A stretch of DNA of 36,532 nucleotides from Gammaproteobacteria bacterium (GTDB taxonomy: Bacteria > Pseudomonadota > Gammaproteobacteria > Arenicellales > JAANXG01). The notes beneath the pieces are model-generated. The model was not told the DNA's origin. It did no database searches and saw only the letters and a list, made by a program, of their open reading frames with translations. The stretch lies in the NCBI GenBank assembly GCA_024638505.1, contig JAHEKE010000010.1, forward strand, positions 57,692 through 94,223, given 5' to 3'. Made by a program: the position numbers and the translations under genes. Shown one piece after another: positions 1 to 7,085 of the stretch (position 1 is the first letter of the stretch; every line of letters starts with the position of its first letter).

Positions 1-97
1 CCACTTCACGCTGCCATAGGTGTTAAACTATGCGCGCAATTTAACCTCTAAAGAACGTAGCAGAAAACACCAACACATCCCCAAAGGAGACAACCAG

Positions 98-742
98 ATG
101 GGTAAGTTATCCTACGTATTCGCCTCGTGCTTAGTTTCATTGTTCTGCGCGACCTACGCCGTGGCACAGGACGGCAGTATGAGTTTCTTCATTACCAGTG
201 TGAACCCCGGGAAGGGCGGGGATCTCGGCGGACTGGAGGGGGCCGATGCCTATTGTCAAAAGTTGGCCGAATCAGCTGGTGCAGGTGGACGCACTTGGCG
301 AGCATACTTGAGCACAGAGGCGCCGGATAAAAGAGGCGAGAGCGCCAGGCTCCGGATAGGCAAGGGTCCTTGGTACAATGCCAAGGGCGTGTTGATCGCC
401 AAGGATCTCACCGATTTACACCTTTACAACAAGACCATCCTTCTGGAAACGGCACTCGATGAGAAAGGTGAACGCGTCAATGGCCGCTACGATGCGACGA
501 ATGATCACGACATACTAACCGGTACTCAGGATGATGGCATGGCTTATTTCCCCGATGAAACAGACCACACCTGCAACAACTGGACCAGCAGTGATAAGGG
601 TAGCGCTCAGGTTGGCCATCATGATCGCCATGGCGGGGGCAATACTTCTTGGAACTCTGCTCATGCCACGAGAGGGTGCAGTCTCGAGGCGCTCAGGAGC
701 ACTGGCGGTGCCGGTTTGTTTTATTGTTTTGCCGCGGACTGA
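98..742 (+). CDS. Secreted lectin-like protein (C-type-lectin/DUF1554-like fold)
   Basis: This gene encodes a 214-aa exported protein. The ATG at 98 is preferred over an upstream in-frame start at 20 because it has a strong AAAGGAGA site 7 bp upstream and opens directly with a signal peptide (hydrophobic core about residues 5-22, AVA-Q cleavage). The mature part has the pattern FITSV..GKGGDLGGLEGADAYC near the N-terminus, a TWRAYLST block, a CNNWTSS block, a GHHDRHGG block and a C-terminal GGAGLFYCF ending. I recall this arrangement from proteobacterial proteins annotated simply as lectin. Paired cysteines suggest disulfides in the periplasm or outside the cell. Ligand and role are unknown. 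It stands alone at the edge of the window, so its upstream context cannot be seen. Confidence 0.8.
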   Translation: MGKLSYVFASCLVSLFCATYAVAQDGSMSFFITSVNPGKGGDLGGLEGADAYCQKLAESAGAGGRTWRAYLSTEAPDKRGESARLRIGKGPWYNAKGVLIAKDLTDLHLYNKTILLETALDEKGERVNGRYDATNDHDILTGTQDDGMAYFPDETDHTCNNWTSSDKGSAQVGHHDRHGGGNTSWNSAHATRGCSLEALRSTGGAGLFYCFAAD

Positions 743-1024
743 TACGCATACGACCTCATAACCTGCGTGGTGGCCACAGGACAGGCGGGCTTTTCGAGCA
801 GGTAACGGTGAATGTTATCTTTAACGAAAAAAATCTATTTGAGTGGCAGCCCTTCGATATAAGTTGGTTTTATGAATGCTACGGAGATAACGGATTACAT
901 AAGTACGATCTATTTGCTTTCAAATCGTAGGGGGGTCAATATGGAATCGTACAAATAACCAGCGCTTTGATCGGAATTGTGAAAGTAAAAAAGGGAAGAT
1001 AGAAAAGACGCGGGGAGGATTGTT
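743..1024. other. Intergenic, possible plus-strand coding relic
   Basis: No convincing gene. A frame from about 808 to 930 reads as a protein-like stretch of about 40 residues rich in aromatic and charged residues, ending in a stop at 928-930. It has no ribosome binding site and no recognisable family. It may be the 3-prime end of a decayed gene. Confidence 0.25.
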
Positions 1025-1201
1025 GTGAGAAGACTCAGTTTTTGCCTTCTCCTTTCCGGACCAGGCGGAACACTACCTTTAGGCGCATTACCTTTATCTG
1101 TAGCCATTGCGCCGGATGGAAGTTTCGTGGTGACGGACTCTGATGGTATTCCATACCCTGGCAGGTTAGGCGGAGTGAAAGGAACTTTGCCGGTCGCCTA
1201 A
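1025..1201 (+). CDS. Small ORF resembling the start of an NHL/SMP-30 beta-propeller protein
   Basis: This 58-aa frame opens at GTG 1025, 6 bp after a strong GGGGAGG site (1012-1018). It begins with a short basic, hydrophobic, signal-like segment (MRRLSFCLLLSG) and then reads LPLSVAIAPDGSFVVTDSDG, which closely resembles one blade of NHL-repeat or gluconolactonase-type beta-propellers (G.A..PDG...V.D). It then runs to a stop at 1199-1201. A functional propeller needs several hundred residues, so this is most likely a 5-prime remnant of a truncated gene, with its ribosome binding site still intact. It is too short to assign a function. The family call rests on one motif. Confidence 0.4.
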   Translation: MRRLSFCLLLSGPGGTLPLGALPLSVAIAPDGSFVVTDSDGIPYPGRLGGVKGTLPVA

Positions 1202-1328
1202 TCAGGTCAGAGCGACAGCATTCATTTCGATCCCAACGCTTCCCGGGTTTTTCTGCCAGCCCAATACGTCCGGTGAACCCAAGAAAGAACTGAAAGCTTA
1301 GCCTCTTGTTAATCGCTACACCCATGTT

Positions 1329-1541
1329 CTAAAGAAACAAGAAGCGGAAGGTAAATTCACGTGAGTTTTCAAGTCCATAGTTCGAGCCGGAGAGAGTTTC
1401 CACACGGATTGAGTCTAGCTGGTACCACTGGGATTCTGTGTAACTTTTCGTCCAAACCAAAGAAAAACTGGTGTCTTCCGAGTTTGCAGGGGTAGTGAAA
1501 TCTTCATCAGCAAATATGTCTGTCGCGCGCGAGTTAGCGAC
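1329..1541 (-). pseudogene. Relic resembling an outer-membrane beta-barrel C-terminal region
   Basis: On the minus strand an open frame without a usable start runs from just after a stop near 1542 down to a TAG at 1329-1331, about 70 residues. It shows alternating polar and hydrophobic residues typical of beta-strands (for example TSFSLVWTKSYTESQWYQLD, then a SREFTFRFLF ending). A second minus-strand frame beginning at 1325 (MGVAINKRLSFQFFLGFTG) looks similar and may be the same gene after a frameshift. I read this as a decayed barrel protein. The evidence is pattern only, with no family identified. Confidence 0.3.
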
Positions 1542-1616
1542 TCAATGTAATGAATGTCTCAGTAATTGCAGAATAAGGTTATTTTACAAAATCTCATAAT
1601 AAGATAGGAGAAGAAG

Positions 1617-3002
1617 ATGACCGATCTACGAGAACAAGCAGGCGAACCTTTCACGCTTGGGTTTAGAGGGGAGCTTTACGTGCCTTCAGATGAAGGTTAC
1701 GACGAGGCACGAAAGATTTACAACGCCATGATCGATAAACATCCCGGGCTCATTGCCAGATGTAACGATGTGGCAGACGTTATAAGTGCGGTTAATCTAG
1801 CGCGCGACCAGGATTGGGTTTTAGCGATTCGGGGTGGCGGGCACAATGGTGCGGGTCTCGGTACTTGCGATGATGGCGCGGTGATTGATCTGTCATCGAT
1901 GAAAGGTGTTCATGTGGACCTGAAAAATCAAACCGTGCGAGCGGGAGCGGGTTGTACCTGGGGCGACGTGGATCATGCGACCCATGTTTTTGGTCTGGCA
2001 GTTCCGGGGGGTGTTATTTCTACCACAGGCATAAGCGGTCTTACCCTGGGGGGCGGTATTGGCCATTTGTCTCGAAAGTATGGGTTATCTATTGATAACC
2101 TACTTGAAGTCGACATGGTATTAGCAGACGGGAGTTTCGTAACAGCTAATGCGGATGATAACGCCGACCTGTTTTGGGCCGTTCGAGGCGGTGGCGGTAA
2201 CTTCGGCGTTGTTACTTCCATGCTGTTCCGTGCACATAAAGTGAAAAAAGTTGTGGCGGGTCCAACACTGTGGCCTCTGGATATGGCCGCCGATGTGATG
2301 CGTTTTTACAGCGATTTCTTTGCCCGCGCACCAGACGATATAAATGGCACCTTTGCTTTTCTAACGGTGCCGCCTGGGCCACCGTTTCCAGAAGAGCTGC
2401 ATCTTGAAAAGATGTGCGCCGTGGTGTGGTGCTACACCGGACCAGAAAACAAGGCGGAAGATATCTTTGCTTCGGTGCGGGAGTTTGGGCCACCGGTGTT
2501 ACATGGCGTGGAGCCCATGCCGTTTCCAGCGCTTCAGTCAGCCTTCGACTCGCTGTACCCCCCGGGTGACCAATGGTATTGGCGCGCGGATTTTATAAAC
2601 GAACTGAGTGATGAGGCGATCGCTTTACATGTTCAGCACGCTCATAAGCTGCCAACCATGCAGTCGGGCATGCATCTATATCCCATAGACGCGGCAGTAC
2701 ATAAAGTAGATAAGAACGATACCGCTTTTTCTTACAGAGATACCCGTTGGGCGGGAGTAATATTTGGCGTAGATAACGACCCTGCCAAGGCCGACATATT
2801 GAAGCAGTGGGCCGTTAACTATTGGGACGATCTACATCCGCATTCAGCCGGCGGGGCCTATGTGAATTTCATGATGGACGAAGGTCAGTCCAGAGTTGAG
2901 GCAACATATGGAGGCAATTACGAACGCCTAGTACAGGTAAAGAGTCGCTATGATCCGAAAAATTTTTTTAAAATCAACCAGAATATTAAACCTAGCGATT
3001 GA
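1617..3002 (+). CDS. FAD-linked oxidoreductase, berberine-bridge-enzyme (BBE) type
   Basis: 461 aa, ATG preceded by TAGGAG 6 bp upstream. It has an N-terminal FAD_binding_4 (PCMH) domain at about residues 45-210 and a C-terminal BBE motif at about 410-460 (YVNFM..., then YGGNYERL, then YDPKNFFKINQNI). The RGGGHN motif supplies His76, the expected site of 8-alpha-histidyl FAD attachment. The second flavin segment, LTLGGGIGHLSRKYGL, has no cysteine, so single rather than bicovalent flavin linkage is expected. Members oxidise sugars, alkaloid-like or other secondary metabolites using oxygen. The substrate here cannot be predicted. There is no signal peptide, so it is probably cytoplasmic. It stands alone, with gene relics upstream and a repeat copy downstream. 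Confidence 0.9.
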   Translation: MTDLREQAGEPFTLGFRGELYVPSDEGYDEARKIYNAMIDKHPGLIARCNDVADVISAVNLARDQDWVLAIRGGGHNGAGLGTCDDGAVIDLSSMKGVHVDLKNQTVRAGAGCTWGDVDHATHVFGLAVPGGVISTTGISGLTLGGGIGHLSRKYGLSIDNLLEVDMVLADGSFVTANADDNADLFWAVRGGGGNFGVVTSMLFRAHKVKKVVAGPTLWPLDMAADVMRFYSDFFARAPDDINGTFAFLTVPPGPPFPEELHLEKMCAVVWCYTGPENKAEDIFASVREFGPPVLHGVEPMPFPALQSAFDSLYPPGDQWYWRADFINELSDEAIALHVQHAHKLPTMQSGMHLYPIDAAVHKVDKNDTAFSYRDTRWAGVIFGVDNDPAKADILKQWAVNYWDDLHPHSAGGAYVNFMMDEGQSRVEATYGGNYERLVQVKSRYDPKNFFKINQNIKPSD

Positions 3003-3126
3003 GTGTTTTACTGAGCCGTTGTTCAGGTCCGGGTGAGCCGACCGGTGAATTCAGGCTCTGCGCACGCGCAATGTGATTGTGCGCATAAGTGGGTGATGCT
3101 GAAAGTATGGAAAGCCCGCACTGATA

Positions 3127-3265
3127 ACCGGCGACTTTGGCTATAGCTGCTGCGCAGCAGCAAGGTTGTTAGAGCCGAGGTCCGCTCTTGGCGGCAAAGC
3201 TGTTTGATCGATCATCACCTGTTTCAGCACCAGTTTTCTTGAACTGACCGGCCCTGGGCGGCCAA
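3127..3265 (-). repeat. Dispersed 140-bp intergenic repeat, copy E (inverted)
   Basis: Read on the minus strand, this stretch runs GGCCGcccAGgGCCggT..TTCAAGAA, then an ACAG...GATC block, GCAGCTTTGCCGCC-like sequence, an AGCGGACCT block and finally a perfect 16-bp palindrome (3146-3161, GCTGCTGCGCAGCAGC) followed by TATAGCC. The same order of blocks recurs at 14957, 17482, 19191, 25658 and 27030. This is the only copy in inverted orientation relative to the others. It has no coding potential. Confidence 0.6.
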
Positions 3266-3301
3266 TATCGGGCCTTTAAGCCACGGGATTAACCACCCAA
3301 T

Positions 3302-3332
3302 GAACGTCAGCTACCGCGCGTAGCTGACGTTC
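3302..3332. repeat. Perfect 13-bp stem hairpin
   Basis: GAACGTCAGCTAC (3302-3314) and its exact reverse complement (3320-3332) flank a 5-nt loop CGCGC. No T-tract follows, so a classical intrinsic terminator is unlikely. The remainder of 3003-3531 holds repeat copy E and no gene. Confidence 0.75.
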
Positions 3333-3531
3333 GCTCGCCAACCTGAAGCTGGCACGGTACTAGATCCATTAAATCACATAGACATCCAGAAACGCGGATG
3401 AGATTATCTAACGAGTCGTCGCAAGATCGAATCCCTGGAAATAGAGGATGCTAGCGCACTGCGTTATTCATATTTCGAGTCGAGGGGCACATTCAAGTTT
3501 CAATGTGAGTATATTTGATTCACACTGAGTT

Positions 3532-3732
3532 TTGCGAAAAGTAATGGTGTTGTTGGTTATCATATTATTATCGGTAGCACTGGCTAGTGCTGCTTGTTGC
3601 CACTTCATCGCAAGGAAGCGGGGTGTTAAGCCCGTGTTTTGGGGCATGATGGGGGCTATGTTTGGACCCTTTGCGATCCTGTTTGTGCTTATGGCGAAGC
3701 CGAAGAAAGACTCGTTTATTCAGCCTGATTAA
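3532..3732 (+). CDS. Small membrane protein, two transmembrane helices
   Basis: 66 aa from TTG 3532. An ATG at 3544 would give 62 aa. Neither has a strong ribosome binding site; the longer form keeps basic residues ahead of the first helix. The first helix spans about residues 5-22. A short basic loop (ARKRG) and the motif KPVFWGMMGAMFGPFAILFVL form the second helix, ending in a lysine-rich tail. The loop plus FWG...FGPFA pattern occurs in many small inner-membrane proteins of unknown function. The gene stands alone between a repeat-bearing gap and the pirin gene. Confidence 0.5.
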   Translation: MRKVMVLLVIILLSVALASAACCHFIARKRGVKPVFWGMMGAMFGPFAILFVLMAKPKKDSFIQPD

Positions 3733-3943
3733 GCACTCAGCGATTAGAACATGTATTGTCAGCACGGTGAACGTCGCCTTCTGGACTTCGCGTAAAGTAT
3801 GCGAGGTTGCTGCGATGCAGTAGTCGATTAAAGACCAGGGTCATTCACGACGTTATTGAGAACAGTCGGTGTATACTCATTGCGGACACAAGAACAGTCG
3901 CATGACTTAAAGAATCGAAAGAGCTAACAAGGGGGAACAAACT

Positions 3944-4852
3944 ATGAACCGACTTCGTCAAGTAATTAATGCCTCAAAGTTGGGTGAGCATGGTTTACGA
4001 TTGATTGGTACCACTGACATTGACGGCAAGGGAACAACACATGAAATTGCTGACGTTGATCCCATTGTGTTGTTTGATTTTGCAAGATTTAACTCACGTG
4101 ACCAGTTGCCATTTCGTCCACATCCGCATCTTGGACTCACTGCCATGAGTTTTCTCCCGGTAAACGGAACTTGGATGGCGTGGGATAGTTTACATGGAGA
4201 GAACGAGACGCATCTCCATGCCGGTGGGTTGTATTATGTTCATGCTGGATCTCCTGCCTTTCATCACGAGTTCCCTTCACCAGAAACTATAGCTGCCGAA
4301 ATCGACGTGGAATTTGTGCAGTTGGTATGGAATGCAACCGATGAAGAGGACGTTAAAACGGTTATTATTCAACCAGAGGACGTGCCCGTCATCACTTCGG
4401 AAAACGCCACCGTACGTGTGTTGGCGGGTGAGTTCTGTGGTGTGAAATCCGTTCAACCATTTACGCACCGAAAAATTATCTATGCTTATGTTCAATTGCA
4501 GAACGGCAAAGCGGTGGACTTGCAGGTGCCGTCATCATTGAGGGGAATCTTATTCGTCATTGAAGGCAAATTGAAAGTGAATGATGTGACCGTAGATGAA
4601 CAACAAATGATGATCTTGGGCGAGGAGGACCAAACGTTATCCATTGCCAATACTGGTACGGGCAGCGTGGGCAGGTTTATTATTGCTGCCGGTGAACCAC
4701 TAAATAAACCATTTTGTAAGCTGATTGGATTAGGGGGATTTATCATCGGAAAAACCGAAGAGGAGGTAAGAAAGAGAATGGAAGGATTTGCCGTGAAAGC
4801 GGAACAGCTTAAAGCGGAAATACCACAACATTTCCCAGCACAATACCTTTGA
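3944..4852 (+). CDS. Pirin family cupin protein
   Basis: 302 aa, ATG with a good AAGGGGGAA site upstream. The N-terminal pirin cupin shows FRPHPHLGL (His58 and His60), then SLHGENETHLHAGGLYYVHAGSPAFHHEF, matching the His-x-His, His and Glu metal-binding plan. The usual TAG.G..HSE box is rewritten here as HAGSPAFHHEF. A C-terminal pirin domain (about residues 165-275) includes the PSSLRGILFVIEGKLKVND segment. Pirins are iron-binding bicupins; some are quercetinases and others act as redox-linked modulators. Which role applies cannot be decided from sequence. The next gene begins 24 bp downstream, suggesting co-transcription. Confidence 0.85.
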   Translation: MNRLRQVINASKLGEHGLRLIGTTDIDGKGTTHEIADVDPIVLFDFARFNSRDQLPFRPHPHLGLTAMSFLPVNGTWMAWDSLHGENETHLHAGGLYYVHAGSPAFHHEFPSPETIAAEIDVEFVQLVWNATDEEDVKTVIIQPEDVPVITSENATVRVLAGEFCGVKSVQPFTHRKIIYAYVQLQNGKAVDLQVPSSLRGILFVIEGKLKVNDVTVDEQQMMILGEEDQTLSIANTGTGSVGRFIIAAGEPLNKPFCKLIGLGGFIIGKTEEEVRKRMEGFAVKAEQLKAEIPQHFPAQYL

Positions 4853-4876
4853 AAGCAATTACAGAGCCGGTCTACC

Positions 4877-5275
4877 GTGCAGCAGCTTCCCGAAACAATC
4901 CTGATCAACAGTGTCCTCCACACTCTGTACACGACGCCGCTGATGCCGTGGCTTCGCGGCCAGGACACGCCACCCGTTTTCGACCGAAGGACGCCAAACT
5001 GCGAGCGCGGTTACATCGGTCGCTGGAAAATCAGCGACAGCGCCTTGTGGCTGATCGGTCTGTATGCCTGGCGAGAGAACGAATTTACCGGGGTGCCCGA
5101 TCTGTTCAGCGACAGAAGAGAAGTAGCGGCTGACTGGTTTTCCGGCCCATTGATCGTCGAACCAGCGGCCTCGGAGATAGGTGGTGGTGCGCTGCCTAAA
5201 CTGAGAACACTGTTCGTCGAGGCTGGTTGGGTTATCGCGGCGCAGGACGGCTCCGCCGGCTACGAACGCGAGTGA
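4877..5275 (+). CDS. Conserved hypothetical protein (YIGxWxI...DWFSGPL type)
   Basis: 132 aa from GTG 4877, 24 bp after the pirin stop. The core reads CERGYIGRWKISDSALWLIGLYAW, then LFS....VAADWFSGPLIV. I recall this from uncharacterised bacterial proteins with a C-RGYIGTWEI...LYLV..., DWFSG.L pattern; no function is known to me. It has no signal peptide or transmembrane segment. An overlapping frame from 4849 (ATG overlapping the pirin stop) lacks these motifs and was rejected. The close spacing suggests shared expression with the pirin gene. Confidence 0.7.
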   Translation: MQQLPETILINSVLHTLYTTPLMPWLRGQDTPPVFDRRTPNCERGYIGRWKISDSALWLIGLYAWRENEFTGVPDLFSDRREVAADWFSGPLIVEPAASEIGGGALPKLRTLFVEAGWVIAAQDGSAGYERE

Positions 5276-5328
5276 CTCGTTTGGGTCGTTGCTCGGTCAC
5301 AGCCCTCCACTGAACTGATCCCCCTTCG

Positions 5329-5652
5329 TTATGCGGCGGAGGGTGCGCATGCGCAGTGGACTTTTACAGCCGCAACACCGACGTCGTTGTGACCCTTCAA
5401 GAACGCAAGCCAGCTACCACCCGCGCGTGCATACTTGGTTGCGTTCATCTCTGATTCGTCCACTGCGCCCTGACAGCTGAGTCCTTCGCCAGTACACGTC
5501 CCGTTGGAACAATGGGCATCCGCCTCACCTTTCTTCGCAATCTTGTCCATCAGGTTGGCTTTCGCTTTTTCCTTAGTATCGCCGTAGCCGATAAACGTGT
5601 TGTCGACGTTGACAGTTGATGTGCCCGAGCAGTTTCCGCTTGCCACTTTCAT
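5329..5652 (-). CDS. Small cysteine-containing hypothetical protein
   Basis: 107 aa, ATG at 5652 with a GAGAGA site about 8 bp upstream. It has six cysteines (one near residue 8, three in the HCSNGTCTGEGLSC segment, two in the C-terminal HCAC) and no signal peptide or transmembrane helix. The middle part (about residues 25-42) is lysine-rich and helical. I do not recognise the family. The cysteine spacing could bind a metal or form disulfides, but this is conjecture. It faces the plus-strand pirin unit tail-to-tail. The roughly 140-bp A+T-rich gap upstream (5653-5795) probably carries its promoter. Confidence 0.5.
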   Translation of the reverse strand: MKVASGNCSGTSTVNVDNTFIGYGDTKEKAKANLMDKIAKKGEADAHCSNGTCTGEGLSCQGAVDESEMNATKYARAGGSWLAFLKGHNDVGVAAVKVHCACAPSAA

Positions 5653-5795
5653 TTTTTCGGTCTCTCGCTATGAGTCAATGTCAGATGAGAAAACAAGAGT
5701 ATAGGTAACATAAACACCGTTTTTTCTAATTTTATCTTTGTCATTCGTAAAAATCACCAGATGTTGTGAATTGAGAAAAAAAAGAGAAGCCGCGC

Positions 5796-7070
5796 TCAGC
5801 TCATTGAGTCGAGTGCAAAAACCTCTTGCGGTTCGGCGACTCCCTTTAAGGCATGAAACCCAAGTGAGACCGTGTCTTGATCGATGGTTTCAGCGAAGTC
5901 GTCAGACATCAACAGCGGATAACCCGCTTCCTTGGTCAAACTTTCCAATCGAGCGGTCCGATTAACAGCCGGTCCCATGACTGTAAAATCCAACCTATCG
6001 GGTGCCCCAACATTTCCGTAGATCACTTCTCCGACATGCAGTCCAACGCCGAAGCTAATCGTGGGTAATTTAGACCTTGCCCGCCTGAAATTGAGTGTTG
6101 CGAGATTATCAAACGCGTCCGTTGCGGCGTCGACAGCGGCACCGCACGCGTCCTCCAGAGAAATTGATTCGCTAACTGGAAACACTATCAGCATCGCATC
6201 CCCAATGAAACGCAGGACTTCACCACCACGCGCTGTGACAGCCGCCGTGACGGCCTCGAAGTAACTGTTCAGTAGTGCTATGAGCTCTTGGGGTTTAAGC
6301 GTCTCCGTCAATGGCGTGAAGTCGCGGAGATCACTGAACCAAATGGCGGCACGAATGATCTCGCCGTCACCTCGTTTTATCTGGCCCGACAATACGCGCT
6401 CCCCCGTTCTTCGGCCAACATAGGTATCCAACAAAGCGCCTGCAATTCGTCGGGTAGCGAACACTTCGAACACAGGCGCAACAAATTCGACCAGTTCTGT
6501 CAACTTTGAAACATCAGAGTCGCAAAATCCCTTTTCTCTGTTTGCTACAAAAATCATAGAGCTGGTCGTGCCGTCCGAAAAAATGAGGGGCAAAGCAAGA
6601 TAATCCGTTGCACCTTCAGATTGGAGTTCGAACATCAGTTGATGGTCGTGTTCTTCATCAAGATCGGTTAATCGGCGCCGAAAAGCAGTGCCTGTATCGA
6701 TGACGTGAGCCATTGGACTTCCCATATACGCGTCGTTGTCCTTGTACCCGTGCCCAACCTGACGTTCCGTGGCGTGATCCATGTCGGAAGCCCAAATCAC
6801 TGACCATGCGGCAATCTGCGGATGAATGGTCCTGCAGCTAAGACGAATGCGCCACAACGGTGCCCCGCACTCAATCAATTGGCGGCCCAAATTTTCGACG
6901 AACTTTTTTGGATCAGAAATCAATCGGCCACTGCGGAACATCCAGCCGATGACCTGTTCAGTATTCCACTCTTTGGTTCTCACAAGGTTTTCCTCGTGTG
7001 CTTGGCACCATTTGTCGCTGCTCGTAACGCTCCTAAAAGCGATTTGGTCCCGCTGCAGCCGCGCCACCAT
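5796..7070 (-). CDS. Class III adenylate cyclase (IIIb-like) with N-terminal sensor domain
   Basis: 424 aa. Residues about 40-215 form a GAF-like sensor region of the kind seen in rhizobial and other proteobacterial cyclases (IRLSCRTIHPQ..., then YLALPLIFSDG...). Residues about 236-415 form the cyclase domain. Metal-binding aspartates are D247 (FSDLRDF) and D291 (GGEVLRFIGDAML). Transition-state residues N370 and R374 are present (GPAVNRTARLE). The purine-specifying positions carry R287 where lysine is usual and T363 (LDFTVMG) where class IIIa enzymes have aspartate; threonine is the class IIIb signature. No transmembrane helix, so probably cytosolic. The gene starts 15 bp after the SulP stop on the same strand, indicating an operon and a possible shared signal. 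Confidence 0.88.
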   Translation of the reverse strand: MVARLQRDQIAFRSVTSSDKWCQAHEENLVRTKEWNTEQVIGWMFRSGRLISDPKKFVENLGRQLIECGAPLWRIRLSCRTIHPQIAAWSVIWASDMDHATERQVGHGYKDNDAYMGSPMAHVIDTGTAFRRRLTDLDEEHDHQLMFELQSEGATDYLALPLIFSDGTTSSMIFVANREKGFCDSDVSKLTELVEFVAPVFEVFATRRIAGALLDTYVGRRTGERVLSGQIKRGDGEIIRAAIWFSDLRDFTPLTETLKPQELIALLNSYFEAVTAAVTARGGEVLRFIGDAMLIVFPVSESISLEDACGAAVDAATDAFDNLATLNFRRARSKLPTISFGVGLHVGEVIYGNVGAPDRLDFTVMGPAVNRTARLESLTKEAGYPLLMSDDFAETIDQDTVSLGFHALKGVAEPQEVFALDSMS

Positions 7071-7085
7071 CGTCGGTAATTCCCG

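Noticed and set aside
3302-3332. Hairpin as an intrinsic terminator or integron attC site
   Set aside because: No T-tract follows, and the attC core motifs (GTTRRRY/RYYYAAC pair with the expected spacing) are absent.
4849-5133. 94-aa frame whose ATG overlaps the pirin stop
   Set aside because: The overlapping frame from 4877 carries the conserved YIGRW and DWFSG motifs, while this one is Arg-rich and featureless.
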